64,000 nucleotides of DNA from Stomorhina lunata (lineage: Eukaryota > Arthropoda > Insecta > Diptera > Rhiniidae). This document shows positions 34,268-46,524 of the stretch, one piece after another. Location of the stretch: assembly GCA_933228675.1 (NCBI GenBank), contig OW121740.1, forward strand, positions 130,355,799 to 130,419,798, in the 5' to 3' direction. Positions within the stretch are counted from its first letter, which is position 1; each line of letters begins with the position of its first letter. The notes beneath the pieces are model-generated. The model did not search any database. It worked only from the letters and a program-made list of their open reading frames with translations, and had not been told where the DNA came from. Both the position numbers and the translations under genes were made by a program.

Positions 34268-35422
34268 ATGAACAGGTTGACAAAAGAACAACGCTTGCAA
34301 ATCGTGCAAATTTATTTCGAAAATAATGGTTCAGTTCGCGAAGTTTACCGCAAGCTCCGTCCATTTTATGGTCGACATAATCGTCCATCAGAGCAATTAA
34401 TTCGGTAAACCATGGATCGTTTTCGCACTACGTTTACTCTATGTGATAATACGCATCCGCAGCGACGTCGAACAGTGCGCACCGAAGAAACAATTGCCGC
34501 TGTAGAGCAAAGTGTTGAAGAGGACCCGAATGAATCGATTCGCCACCGTGCACAGCAATTGGAGCTTTGTCCATCAACTTTATGGAAGATTTTGCGCAAA
34601 GATCTTGGCTTGCGACCTTACAAGATCCAGCTTGTGCAAGAATTAAAGCCGCGAGACCATGCAATGCGTCGTGATTTTGGTGTATGGGCCGAAAATGAGA
34701 TTGATCTCGATGCTGATTTTCATCGCAAAATTTTGTTCAGTGTTGAGGCTCATTTTTGGTTGAATGGCTACGTCAACAAGCAAAATTGCCGCATTTGGAG
34801 TGAAGAGAATCCACATGAGACCCTTGAGACGCCATTACATCCACAAAAACTGACTGTTTGGTGTGCTCTATGGGCTGGTGGAGTCATTGGGCCATACTTC
34901 TACCGAAATAATGCTGGAGAGTCAGTTACCATAAATGGAGACCGGTATAGAGCCATGATAACCGACTATTTTGTTCCCCAATTGGATGGCATGAATGTGG
35001 ATGAGTTGTGGTTCCAACAAGACGGCGCTACATGCCACACAGCGCACGTCACAATTAATTTATTGAAGAAAACATTCGATGAGCGCATAATTTCGCGGAA
35101 TGGACCTGTTAATTGGCCACCAAGATCGTGCGATTTGACACCACTAGATTATTTTCTTTGGGGATATGTGAAGTCGCTCGTCTACGCCAACAAACCAGAA
35201 ACGTTAGGGGACTTGGAAGTCAACATTCGTGGCGTTATTGCCAACATACGGCCCCATATGCTCGAAAAAGTAGTTGAAAATTGGACCCGTAGAATTGGCT
35301 TTATTCGAGCCAGCCAAATTTATTCCAATAAAGCCAAATTGATGGACATTAAAACGATTTTCTTGTGTTTTATTTCAATTCGAAGTTCTATACCTCTAAA
35401 AAAAAACACCCATTATATATAG
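34268..35422 (+). pseudogene. Mariner transposase, inactivated (internal stop, first catalytic Asp to Val)
   Basis: The likely original start is ATG at 34268 (MNRLTKEQRLQIVQIYF, an N-terminal helix-turn-helix region). It is in frame with the long open frame from 34412, but a TAA at 34406-34408 interrupts codon 47. In the 336-residue downstream frame, a second DNA-binding stretch (STLWKILRKDLGLRPYK) spans residues 55-71. The first catalytic motif reads FSVEAHFWLNGYVNKQNCRIW at about 109-129, where the family has FSDEAHF: residue 111 is Val (GTT at 34742-34744, one base from GAT). The second Asp (WFQQDGATCHTA) is residue 204 and the third (CDLTPLDYFLWGYVKS) is residue 246. Loss of the metal-binding Asp should abolish DNA cleavage. 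The frame runs through the 3' terminal repeat and stops 9 bp outside the element, so the normal stop also seems lost. Codon use and GC are higher than in the surrounding DNA, as usual for a transposon arrival. Confidence 0.93.
35383..35413 (-). repeat. Mariner 3' terminal inverted repeat
   Basis: AAGTTCTATACCTC, then an A run and CACCCAT: the reverse complement of the 5' repeat with a slightly longer homopolymer. It is followed by TA. Confidence 0.85.
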
Positions 35423-36426
35423 AATGGCTATCTCGAAAACGGCTCTAACGATTTTGATAAAATTTGGACAGTGAGTACCTTTTTTGGTGTATAGATCGAG
35501 TAAGAAGGGACTTTTGAAACCTTTGCCTTTAAGAGGGTAAAAAGGGGAAAAAATAAAAAATGCTATATCTACTAAAGTAATAGGTATAGAAACAAAATTT
35601 AAATTGTGTTTTGAATAGATGTTAAAGTAAGCGGACAGTTGTTTGGTACTTTTTCAATCTATGCCCGATAGGTGGTAAAAAAGGGTGAAAATAGTTTTTT
35701 GGTACCATTTTTAAGCCACTCTTATCTTTTGAACCAAACAATATAGAAAAAAATTTTGTAATGCAATCAATAAATGTGAGAAAAATATTGAACACGTATT
35801 TGGTACTTTTTTGATTTCGGGTGCCAAAATGGGTAAAAAAGGGATAAAATAATAACTTAACACCTCATGAAGTAGTATGGATAGGAAAAATATGTTAACT
35901 GCGTTTTACCGTAAAGAACCGAATTCAATTGGTAAAAAATACCAAATATGCATATGTAACTTTTTAGAAATTAGGGGATAAAAGGGGAAAAAATTGTTAA
36001 TGTTATAACTTTTAAACAAATGAATGTTTTTCAGTCTGTATAAAATAGTAACATACACATGCAATAATCTTTAACTAAAGTTATTGCCTTTGAGACGACT
36101 AAGCTTTTTAAGTTGGTTCACTAATTTCCGACAGGTGGCGCCACTGAAAATTACTCAAAATGAATTAAATCGTAAACTTCACATTTGATCAGGCTATAAT
36201 CTTTAGCAAAGTTCTTGCGCATGAGTCGTCGGAGGTTTCTAAGTCGGTATGACCAATGTCCAAAATAATTAATATTAAACTATGAATAAAATGATTCAAA
36301 ATTAATTGAATATATGTGTACTGTCTTTTTTCTAAATTTATTTTAGTTAATTAGTACTTTATAAAAAAAAATATATGAAAACTTTAAAAAATAATGCTCC
36401 GAGCAAGGCTCGGTCGCTTAGGTACT
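35414..36426 (+). mobile_element. Dispersed element X, copy 1 (3' hairpin, about 1.8 units of a 132-bp repeat)
   Basis: From ACGATTTTGATAAAATTTGG onward this is collinear with 58731-60243. Shared landmarks are AAGAAGGGACTTTTG, GAGGGTAAAAAGGGGAAAAA, GGTAGAAA-like spacers, GACAGGTGGCGCCACTG and a terminal hairpin CCGAGCAAGGCTCGG (36399-36413). It has no coding capacity. A hairpin close to one end and internal tandem repeats resemble non-autonomous rolling-circle (Helitron or helentron) elements, but no canonical CTRR end is visible, so class is unassigned. The mariner lies at its left edge. Confidence 0.75.
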
Positions 36427-36460
36427 ATCTTTATTATTTAACAATTTTTTTTGTAAGCTT

Positions 36461-37177
36461 GTCACCATAGATGGAACGGTTATATTGGGTTTGTGCTGAT
36501 GTTTGTAACGCTTAAAAATATTGGTCTGAGACCCACCTTTTAGTATATATACCAATCGACTTAGAATCACCCCCTGAGTTGTTTTACCGATGTCGTAACT
36601 TTAAAGATAATTTGATGAAATTTGGCACAGGCTCATACTTTAGTCCAAGGACAATCCCTTACTCTTTCGGGTACCTCCCATAAGGGTGCCTTCTCGGAAT
36701 AGAGTTTTTGTTCCTTTAAAGCCACAAATTTAGTTGTATTTTAATAATATTCAGCACAAATATTACTTATCATAACCTTAATTATTGTTCCTAATTTTGT
36801 AGAAATCGGCCCATATTTAACCATACCTCCCGTACAAGACACATTCTCAAAAGACGTTTATGTACACATAAAAGCACAAAAACGTTAATATCTCTAAAGA
36901 TAAATGCATTTGATTACTTAAACTTTGCACAAATAAATATTATTATAAATATGAACCAATAACCAAAATTTGGTAACAATCGGTCCACAATTGAGTCTAG
37001 CTCCTATATCAGTCCCTTAGCCGGAAATGATATAAATCTCGAAATTTTGAAAAAATAGCATATAGTATATGCATGTATGTTTCTAAAACTTAAGGAAAAC
37101 TTATTTAATTGTTAGTCCATATTTGACCTAGTATGACATAGTCGGGTTTGACCGACTATAGCTTTTCTTACTTGTTT
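36461..37177 (+). mobile_element. DINE-1/INE-1-like element, copy 4 (degenerate)
   Basis: It keeps GTTTGTGCTGATGTTTGTAACGC near its start, the internal CGGGTACCTCCCATAAGGG region, several AATCGGTCCACA-like phrases and the end GACCGACTATAGC then TTTTCTTACTTGTTT. The 5' hairpin is eroded and the GTCC tract is missing. It is the oldest-looking of the four long copies and follows element X directly. Confidence 0.75.
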
Positions 37178-38034
37178 AAACTTAATTTTGTATCAATCGG
37201 TTAAACGAATACCATAATCTTATACCATTTTTTTTTTTAGCAAAACACCCCACTGTGCATTATTTATAACTGCTGATATAAATGGCACAAAATTCATTTG
37301 CCCTGACCGTTTGGCTTTCAAACAAGTCTCAGGGTTAATAAAATATTTTCATTTCTCTTAGGTTTAACATGAAATTTATTTATAAGTACGAACATATTTA
37401 CTCTGTAAAGCAAAGGAAATGATGATCGAGGAAATCATAGAAATGGTTGAAGACAAAATATATCTAAAAAATATATATACAAATACAAAGTTTAAATGTT
37501 TTATTTTTAAACAATTTTTTACTTGTATGTATTTAGTTGGCACATGTTTCCATTTAATCATGATGCTACTGATGAAGATGATGATGACCGAGGAAAGTAA
37601 TGCCTTAGATAATGGTTTGATATGATGAGGAACATGCAACATTACAAGCAACCGCTTAATAAATTAGTATCTTGGCAATATAACATTATATATAGGCTTA
37701 AATTTGCCGACGAAATAGAAATTTAAAACTTTGTAATTTAGTCAAAGTTTGTGAACTTTTGAAAGAGTTAACAGTTATTAAGTACAAAAAAAGAGACCTG
37801 CATTAAACCATTTAAAATTATGTAGAAAAAATACATTGAAATTCAAGATATTGCTTTACTTCTCTTCTACCTTCCCACATCATCTTTATATAGAGTAAAT
37901 TGTGGTAATGTGGTAGTGGTTGGTAATGTGGTATGGTAACTTTTTTCTTTTACTGATAATATAATACCGGAAACGCACGTAGTGCGTGGTTGGTTAAATC
38001 ATATTAAAATATCACAAAAATTAAATTAATAGAA
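37178..38034. other. Non-coding spacer
   Basis: AT-rich. Overlapping frames of 68 (+) and 91 (-) codons at 37376-37651 face each other and contain no recognisable domain. A GATGAAGATGATGATGACC run near 37570-37588 is simple sequence. Confidence 0.5.
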
Positions 38035-38781
38035 TAGAAAAATTTTTAAAACGAACAATTTTATTAACAAAAATTTTTTATAGAACAATTTTTATAAAAA
38101 AAATTTTCTATAGAACAATTTTTTAACGAAAAATTTTCATAGTAAATTTTTTTTAACATAAAATTTTTATTTGTGTATCGAAAAACTTTCTATAGAAAAA
38201 TTTTCTATATATATATTTTCTATATATATATTTTCTATATATATATTTTTCTACAAAAAATTTTTCGATATAAACAATTTTTTGGTATAAAAATTTTTCT
38301 ATACAAAACTTTTAGATATCAAATTTTTTAAAGAAAATTTTTCGATACAAAAATTTTTCTATAGAAAATTTTTAAAAAATTTTCTAAACAAATTTTTATA
38401 TCGAAAAGTTTTGCATAGAAAAATTTATAAAAAATTTTCTATAGGAAAGTTTTTGATATAACAATTTTTCGATCTAAAAATTTTTCTATAGAAAATTTTT
38501 TGGTCTAAAATTTTTTTTACTGAAAATTTCGCTTTTAAAATTTTCTATAGAGAAATTTTTATATCAAAAAATTTCTATAAAAAAAATTTTATATCGAAAA
38601 GTCTTGTATAGAAAAATTTTTATATAAAAAAATTGTTTATATCGAAAAATTTTCTATAGAGAAATTTTTATACCAAAAAGTTTTCTACAAAAATTTTTAT
38701 ATCGGAAAATATTTTACAGAAAATTTTTTATGCATCGAAAAATTTTTCGTTAAAAATGTTCTTATAAAAAATTTTAAGTAT
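38035..38781. repeat. Tandem array I, left part (degenerate, mixed orientation)
   Basis: Degenerate monomers of the CTATAG family with linkers TTAACG, CGATATA and ATATCG. A run of three TCTATATATATATTTT units lies at 38204-38250. Orientation changes more than once within 700 bp. Confidence 0.8.
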
Positions 38782-39317
38782 GAAACACAATTGGGACGAA
38801 CAACCAATTTTTCGGAACGAATATTTGTCGTTAGAAATAGAAGATATGGGTTTATATGAAAGTGCTCATAATAGATGCGTACGACGAAATTCGTCGTGCG
38901 TATCGAATAGTGCGATAGGTTTATTTCTATTTCATACGCAGACGAACGACGACTAAACTGGTTTAGAGTGGCTGCATTTCTATTTCTGTTGTAAGGTATA
39001 AGAAATTATATGTGTTTTTGTGAAATATGGTCACCTTATAAATTGTAAACAAAAAATAATTATTTCAAATAAAATTAATTAAATATTTTCTTTTTGTAAA
39101 AAATGAAAGAATATAATAAAAAAAAATATTGCAAATGTTGTGAGTGCGCGATATGTACGAAAGTGTGTGTAATTTGTGCTAATGAAAAATAAACAAAAAT
39201 GGCGTCAGCAACGTTTATTCGTCATAAATGTGTTCAATGGACGAATATACAAGACGAATTTTTAAAGCCGAATTCGTCGTGCTGGACGAAATAAGTTATT
39301 CGTCCCAATTGTGTTTC
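38782..39317. mobile_element. MITE with perfect 19-bp terminal inverted repeats, inserted in array I
   Basis: GAAACACAATTGGGACGAA at 38782-38800 is the exact reverse complement of 39299-39317. The 536-bp interior has higher GC than the array, a strong internal palindrome GCGTACGACGAAATTCGTCG near 38877, and many GACGAA motifs. A 31-codon frame from ATG at 39199 reads MASATFIRHKCVQWTNIQDE and on to a stop at 39292; it may be a remnant of an autonomous parent's gene. Flanks are compatible with a TA duplication (TA then T on the left, TA on the right), but this is not certain. Superfamily not recognised. Confidence 0.85.
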
Positions 39318-41600
39318 TACCTTTAAGTTAAAAAAATGTTTTCGTTAAAAAAATGTTTATAGAAAACTTTTAATTAAGATAATGTTTCTAACGAAAATTT
39401 TTAGTTAAAAAATTTTTTCGTTAAAAAATTTTTTCGTTAAAAATTTTTTTTATTTTAAAAATTTTTCCGTTTTAATAATTTTTCTATAGAAAAATTTTTG
39501 TTATAAAAATTTTTGTATAAAAAAATTTCATTAAAAAAATTTTCAAATAGAAAATTTTTTGTTATAAAAATTTTTCTAATGTAATTTTTTTTTATCGAAA
39601 AACTTTCTATAGAAAACTTTTTATATAAAAAATTTTGATTAAAAATTTTTTTTAACTAAAAATTTTTAATAGTAAAATTTAAAAAAAAAAAATTTTTACA
39701 ACTTAAAATTTTGTGTAGAAAAATTTTTATGATGAAACATTTTTCTAACAAACAATTTTTAATCGAAAAATTTTTGTTAGAAAAAACTTTTTAACGAAAA
39801 GTTTTCGATAAAAGATTTTTTCTTAACGAAAAGTTTTCTATAAAAAAAATTTTTATAACCAACAATTTTCTAAAGAAAATTTTTTTTATAACGAAAAATT
39901 TTCTGTAGAAAAATTTTTTATAACGAAAAATTTTCTATAGAAACATTTTTTATAACGAAAAATTTTCTATAGAACAATTTTTTATAACGAAAAATTTTCT
40001 ATAGAAAAATTTTTTGTAACGAAAAATTTTCTATAGAAAAATTTTTTATAACGAAAATTTTCTATAAAATAATGTTAGAAGCAAAAAATTTTATAACAAA
40101 AAATTTTCTATACAAAAGATTTTATATCAAAAAAATTTTTATAGAAAAATTTTTGTAATAAAAGATTTTCTATAGAAAAATTTTTATAACGAAAAATTTT
40201 CTATAGAAAAATTTTTATAACGAAAAATTTTCTATAGAAAAATTTTTATAACGAAAAATTTTCTATAGAAAAATTTTTATAACGAAAAATTTTCTATAGA
40301 AAAATTTTTATAATGAAAAATTTTCTATAGAAGAATTTTTTATAATTTTTTATAACGAAAAATTTTTTTTAGAAAAATTTTTTCTAACGAAAAATTTTCT
40401 ATAGAAAAATTTTTTAAAACGAAACATTTTTGTAACGAAAAATTTTCTATAAAAAAATGTTCTAACAAAAAAAAAATTGTATAAAAAAGTTTTTATAATG
40501 TAAAAATTTCTATACAAAAATTTTTATAACGAAAAATTTTCTATAGAAAAATTTTTGTAGCAAAAAGTTTTATAACGAAAAATTTTCTATATAAAAGATT
40601 TTATATCGAAAACTTTTTTATAGAGAAATTTTTATAATGAAAAATTTTCTATAGAAAAATTTTTATAATGAAAAATTTTCTATAGAAAAATTTTCTATAG
40701 AAAAATTTTTATAATGAAAAATTTTCTATAGAAAAATTTTTATAATGAAAAATTTTCTATAGAAAAATTTTTATAATGAAAACTTTTCTATAGAAAAATT
40801 TTTATATTGAAAAATTTTCTATAGAAAAATTTTCTATAGAAAAATTTTTATAATGAAAAATTTTCTATAGAAAAATTTTTATAATGAAAAATTTTCTATA
40901 AAAAATTTTTATAATGAAAAATTTTCTATAGAAAAATTTTTATAAGGAAAAATTTTCTGTAGAAAAATTTTGATAATGAAACATTTTCTACAAATAATTT
41001 CTATTACGGGAATGTTTCTACATAAAATTTTTAATAACAAAAAATTATCTACAGAACATTTTTATAACGAAAAATTTTCTAAAGAAAAAATTTTGTTACA
41101 TAAAATTTTGTATAAGAAAAATTTATAAAAAAGAATTTTGAAAAGAAAAATTTTTATAATGAAAAATTTTCAATAGAAAATGTTTGTAACGAAAAATTTT
41201 CTTTAAAAAAATTTTTGTAACGGAAAATTTTCTATGGAAAAATTTTTATAATGCAAATTTTTTATAGAATAAATTTTTGTAACAAAACACTTTCTATTGA
41301 AACATTTTTATAATGTTTCATTTTCTATAGACAAATTTTTATAACGAAAAATTTTCTGGAGAAGAAATTTTTCTTAGAAAATTTTTAATATCGAAAAACT
41401 TTGATTTTTATATTAAAAAAATTTTTATAGAAAAATTTTTATATCGAAACATTTTCTATAGATAATTAGTTGATATGAAAAAAATTCTTTAGAAATTTTA
41501 TTGATATTAAAAAATATTCTATAGAAATTTATTGATACATACTAGAAATTTTTCTATCTATAATTTTTATTAGAAAAATTAAAATTTCTGAATTTAAGTT
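39318..41600. repeat. Tandem array I, right part (31-bp monomer, orientation switch)
   Basis: From 39318 to about 39600 linkers read CGTTAAA or CGTTATA. From about 39780 they read ATAACG or ATAATG, the opposite sense. The most regular run is 40160-40330 and 40630-40930, with the core AAAATTTTCTATAGAAAAAT. Monomers decay toward 41600. Confidence 0.92.
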
Positions 41601-42941
41601 TCTGTGAATTTAAATTTAAAGTATGTATATTAATTCTAATGAAAATGAAACTGATCCATTTACAAACCATTAAAACTGATACTTATCCAATTACTTTTTG
41701 GCTCATTTTAAATTTTTGTACAAAAATGTCTTAATTCCTAGAAAATTTAAATTCAATTTAAAGTTTTTTGCTGATGACACTTTAACTTAAAAAGAAATCA
41801 ATCCTTGTCTCACCTTCTTTTGCCATAACACTCTCACTTCGCTGACAATTTCGATTAAAATTTGTCTTTTTTTTTCCTCTTAATTTATTAAAGCTTAAGA
41901 AAATATCGCAATTTTCTTAGTTTGCAACTGCTAATAAACTACAACTCTACACTTTTACACTTTTACAACTATAACTAACTTTCGCTTCTTAAAAATTAAA
42001 AGAAAAGTTTTTACAAAATAACGACGACTCTACTCTTTCTTTTTGTTTGCGTAGAATGTTGGGGAAAAAAAACTGAACTGAACAAAATTACAATTTAATA
42101 CCGAAGACCTGTTACTAGAGTTGGGTTCCTTGTACCAGTTTCTGATTTTTTTTAATCCTTAATAAATTTAATTTTAAACAGCTAAAACAGACGAACTAAC
42201 AGGAAAGTCGGGGAGCGAAACTAAATGAGGAAAAAAAAAGAAGATGCACAAGTCATTGGCAAAATGAGTTTAAGTTACTGGGAGCAAGTTCGGTTGGTTT
42301 TATTTTTTTTATGAATATTTTCAACAGTAACTTAAGGTATTCATCGGTAGTCATATTTTATTTCCCCTTCTTCTACTTTTGTAGAAAAATATAAGGTCTT
42401 TTGGGAAAAGACAAAAAAGGGACACATTTAATGCTTTATAAGAAGATAGTTGGAATAAATTGGGCTTGAATATCTTGCATCTTAAAATATTGTCTTTGTA
42501 TATAAATGTGTCCCCAAATTTTCACAGACAACCCTCGTTTCCTATCATAAATACCTCCCTGTATTATGAGTATTTTAAACAAGTTTATATGTACATTTCA
42601 ATATACTCATAGTTTATAACTATTAAGAACTGAAAAAATTCTATATTACAAGTGTAAAGAATAAATTACAACAGTTTCGAAGTTAAACTAAAGTTTATAT
42701 TTATACAACAATTTAAGAAGACAATAACTTACAAATAAAAAGGAAACATTTTTGCTATCATATACATATGCTACGTGCAGATTCATTATGTAAAACAGGG
42801 ATTCTGAAATAGTATTAATCGAAAATACTTCAATATTTATAATTACCAGAGGCATTATATATTGATTCTAGACCAGATATGCATATATAAGCAGATAATT
42901 TAAACACTGATATAAAGCTTACAGTAGGGTCTTTAATTTGG
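41601..42941. other. Non-coding spacer
   Basis: About 1.3 kb of AT-rich sequence with no gene-like frame, RNA fold or element terminus that I can defend. Confidence 0.55.
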
Positions 42942-45615
42942 AGTCAATTTTGTTTCATAACTTTCATCGCGTTTCGAAAAATTTACTATAGAATATAGAG
43001 AAATTTTTTTAACGTAAAATTTTTTTGTTTCATAACTTCCATCGCGTTTCGAAAAATTTACTATAGAATATAGAGAAATTTTTTTAACGAAAAATTTTTT
43101 ATAGAAAAATTTTTTTAACTAAAAATTTTCTATACAAATTTTTTTTGACAAAAAATTTTCAACAGAAAATTTTTTTAACGAATAATTTTCTATATAAAAA
43201 TTTTTTTAACGAAAAATTTTCTATAGAAAGTCAATTTTGTTTCATAACTTCCATCGCGTTTCGAAAAATTTACTATAGAATATAGAAAATTTTTTTTAAC
43301 GAAAAATTTTTTACAGAAAAATTTTTTTAACTAAAAATTTTCTACAGAAATTTTTTTTGACAAAAAATTTTCAACAGAAAACTTTTTTAGCGAAAAATTT
43401 TCTATAGAAAAATTTTTTAACGAAAAATTTTGTATAGAAAAATTTTCTTAACGAAAAATTTTCTAATAAATTGTTTAACGAATAATTTTCTTTAGAAAAT
43501 GTTTTTAATGAAAAATTTTCTAAAGCAGAATCTTTTTAACGAAAAATTTTCTGTAGAACAATTTTTTAACCTAAAATTTTCTGTTGAAAAATTTTTTAAC
43601 GAAAAATTTTTTTAACGAAAATTTTCTATAGAAAAATTTTTTTAACTAACAATTTTTTATAGAAAAATTTTTTAACGAAAAATTTTCTATAGAAAAATTT
43701 TTTTAACGAAAAATTTTCTATTGAAAAATATTTTTAAAGAAAAATTTTCTATAGAAAATTTTTTAACGAAACGTTTTCTATAGAAACATATTTTTAACGT
43801 AAAATTTTCGATAGAATTTTTAAGGAAAAATTTTTTATAGAAAAATTTTTTAACGAAAATTTTTCGTTAAAAAAAATAATTCTATAAAAAAATTTTCGTT
43901 AAAAAAATTTTCTATAGAAACATTTTCTTAACGAAATATTTTGATAAAAATTTTTCTATAGAAAATTTTTCGTTAAAAAACTTTTTTATAGAAAATTTTT
44001 CGTTAAAAAAAATTTTCTTTAAAAAAAAATTCTTAAATTAGGTATAGAAATATTTTTTAAACGAAAAATTTTCTATAGAAAAATTTTTTTAACGAAAAAT
44101 TTTCTATAGAAAAATTTTTTTAACGAAAAATTTTTTATAGAAAAGTTTTTTTTTTAACGAAAAATTTTCAATAGAAAATTTTTTTTAACGAAAAATTTTC
44201 AATAGAAAAATTTTTTTAACGAAAAATTTTCTAAAGAAAAATTCTTTTAACGAAAAATTTTCTAAAGAAATTTTTTTTTTTAGAAAAATTTTCTATAAAA
44301 CATTTTTTAACGAAAAATTTTCTAGAGAAATTTTTTTTTAACGAAAAATTATTTATAGAAAAATTTTTTTAACGAAAAATTTTCTATACAAAAGTTTTTG
44401 TTAACAAAAAATTTGCTATAGAAAAATTTTTTTTAACGAAAAATTTTCTACAGAAAATTTTTTTAACGAAAAATTAGCTATAGAAATATTTTTTAAACGA
44501 AAAGTTTTCTATGGAAAAATTTTATTGACAAAAATTTTCTATGGAAAATTTTTTTTAACAATTTTCTATAGAAAATTTTTTTTAACAAAAAATTGTCTAC
44601 AAAAAAATTTTTTTAACGAAAAATTTTCTACAAAAAAAATTTTTAACGAAAAATTTTCTATAGAAAAATTTTTTTTAACGAAAAATTTTCTATAGCAAAA
44701 TGTTTTTAAGGAAAAATTTTCTATAGAAAAATGTTTTTTTAACGAAAAATTTTCGATAGAAAAATTTTTCTATATAAAAATTTTTGTAACAGAAAATTTA
44801 TTATAGAAATTTTTTTTAACAATAAATTTTCTATAGAAAATTTTTTTTAACAAATTTTCTATAGAAAATTTTTTATTACGAAAAATCTTCAATAGAAAAT
44901 TATTGATAACGAAAAATTTTGTATAGAAAAATTTTGTGGTTAAAAATTTGTTATAATTTCCTATAGAAACATTTTTTATAATTTTCTATAGAAAAATGTT
45001 TTTTATCGAAAAATTTTCTATAGAAAAATTTTTTTTTACCGAAAAATTTTGTATAGAAATATTTTTTTACAAAATATTTTTATAAAAATTTTTCGTTAAA
45101 AAAATTTTTCTATAGAAAATTTTTCGTTAAAAAAATTTTTCTATGGAAAATTTTTGTTAAAAATATCTTTCTGTAGAAAAAAAAAATTTGTAAAAATTTT
45201 TCTATAGAAAATGTTTCTATAGAAAATTTTTGTTAAAAATATTTTTCGGTAGAAAAAAAAGAATTTATAAAAATTTTTCTATAGAAAAGGTTTCGTTTTA
45301 CAAGTTTTTCTATAGAAAATTTTTCGTTATAAAAATTTTCCTCTAGAAAATTTTTAGTTGTATATATATTTTTTTTATATAAAAGTTCTTCTATAGAAAA
45401 TTTTTAGTTAAAAAATTTTTCTATAGAAAATTTTTAATTAAAAAAATTTTCTATAGAAAATTTTTCATTATAGAAAAATTTTTTGAACGAAAAATTTTCT
45501 ATAGAAAACTTTTATTTTTTTTTACGAAAAAAGAATTACAAAATTTTTTTTCAACAAAAAATTTTTTATAGAAAAATTATTTTAACGAAAAATTTTCTAT
45601 AGAAAATTTAACGAG
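42942..45615. repeat. Tandem array J (about 31-bp monomer) with a triplicated extra module and orientation switches
   Basis: Monomers of the CTATAG family, linker TTTTTTAACG. A module of about 55 bp unlike the monomer (TTGTTTCATAACTTCCATCG, then CGTTTCGAAAAATTTAC) occurs near 42949, 43025 and 43237. The last two sit in a repeated block of about 209 bp. The sense flips to the CGTTAAAA form at about 43855-44010 and 45075-45460 and back again. Confidence 0.92.
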
Positions 45616-46524
45616 AAGCATTATCTTAAAATATTTTTCATTTAAACGATTTAAGAACCTCTGCTTTACTGAAATATGCAATAAAGTTTACAACTTACAA
45701 TTAGTTAAAGGCCTTGAATTGTACAAGGAGAAGAAACAATCAGACAGACAGAAAGACAGACACGTGTTGTCAATGATAGAACGACATTCGTATGATTATG
45801 AATTTTATTCCCTTTCGACAGGTTTAAATAAAATTCCTTGTGAAGAGTTTTACAAAAGTAAAAATATGGAAAAAGGTTTAATGCAAAGGAATGATTACAC
45901 CATTTCCACAAAGATATAAACGTACAAATTAACTTTTTAGTTAATGAAAGACAAGAGATTTAAAAAAAGTAGGAGTAAAGACAGTCGGAGAGCTTTAAAG
46001 TAGTGCCTAAAGCCTTTAAGCTTAAAGGCATTTACAATATGAAAAAAGCCAAGCCGTTCTGTTTGATCTGAACGTACATCAAACTCATACCTCAAACCTC
46101 GTATACATATCAATCAAAAACTCGTCCATTATTTATGACCAAATACTTATAACAAAGATAATTGTTTGGAATTTTCATCTAAAAATTTGTTACTTTGCCT
46201 AACCATTTTTGAAGCCTTTAGACTTCAAAAATAATTTGTTAATTACTTGTTCTTACATTCTTTAGACATTAAAACTTTTGACAATCGACCATAATAATTA
46301 CAAAACATCTGGCCAAGAGACCAAAACAATTTGGAGCAACATTAAAAGTTTTAAAAACTAAATAAAATAAAAAACAAAATTTTCCGCTGAATGAATAATT
46401 TATGGAGTTGGAAAATTATTTGATTTTGTAATTCGAATGTTATATATACTACACGACATTTACAGTGTCAGAAAATTATTCAAACGGATTGATCTATGTA
46501 AAATCGGGTTAAAAGTCATAATTA
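45616..46524. other. Non-coding spacer
   Basis: AT-rich. Two fully overlapping frames of 66-68 codons on opposite strands (45705-45919) have no recognisable domain, and an open frame on both strands at once argues for chance. Nothing else stands out. Confidence 0.5.

Larger units (their letters stand above)
34156..35413 (+). mobile_element. Full-length mariner element, DD41D (rosa-like) type
   Basis: A 1258-bp cut-and-paste DNA transposon bounded by TA dinucleotides (34154-34155 and 35414-35415), the expected mariner target duplication. Terminal inverted repeats of about 30 bp share GGGTGTTTTTT and GAGGTATAGAACTT. The single internal gene encodes a transposase whose second and third catalytic aspartates are separated by 41 residues, which places it in the DD41D group. 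The element is structurally complete, but its gene is broken, so it can move only if supplied with transposase from elsewhere. It appears to sit inside a copy of a dispersed element whose remainder continues at 35414. Confidence 0.92.

Noticed and set aside
34366..34664. Two minus-strand frames of 76-77 codons opposite the transposase
   Set aside because: Antisense shadows of a conserved coding region.
37561..37600. CTGATGA followed by GGAAAG as another hammerhead
   Set aside because: The CTGATGA falls inside a GATGATG microsatellite, and no stem II or cleavage triplet can be drawn.
45705..45919. Small gene on either strand (66-68 codons)
   Set aside because: Both strands are open over the same interval, with no domain, and the stretch is only 200 bp long, so chance is the simplest explanation.
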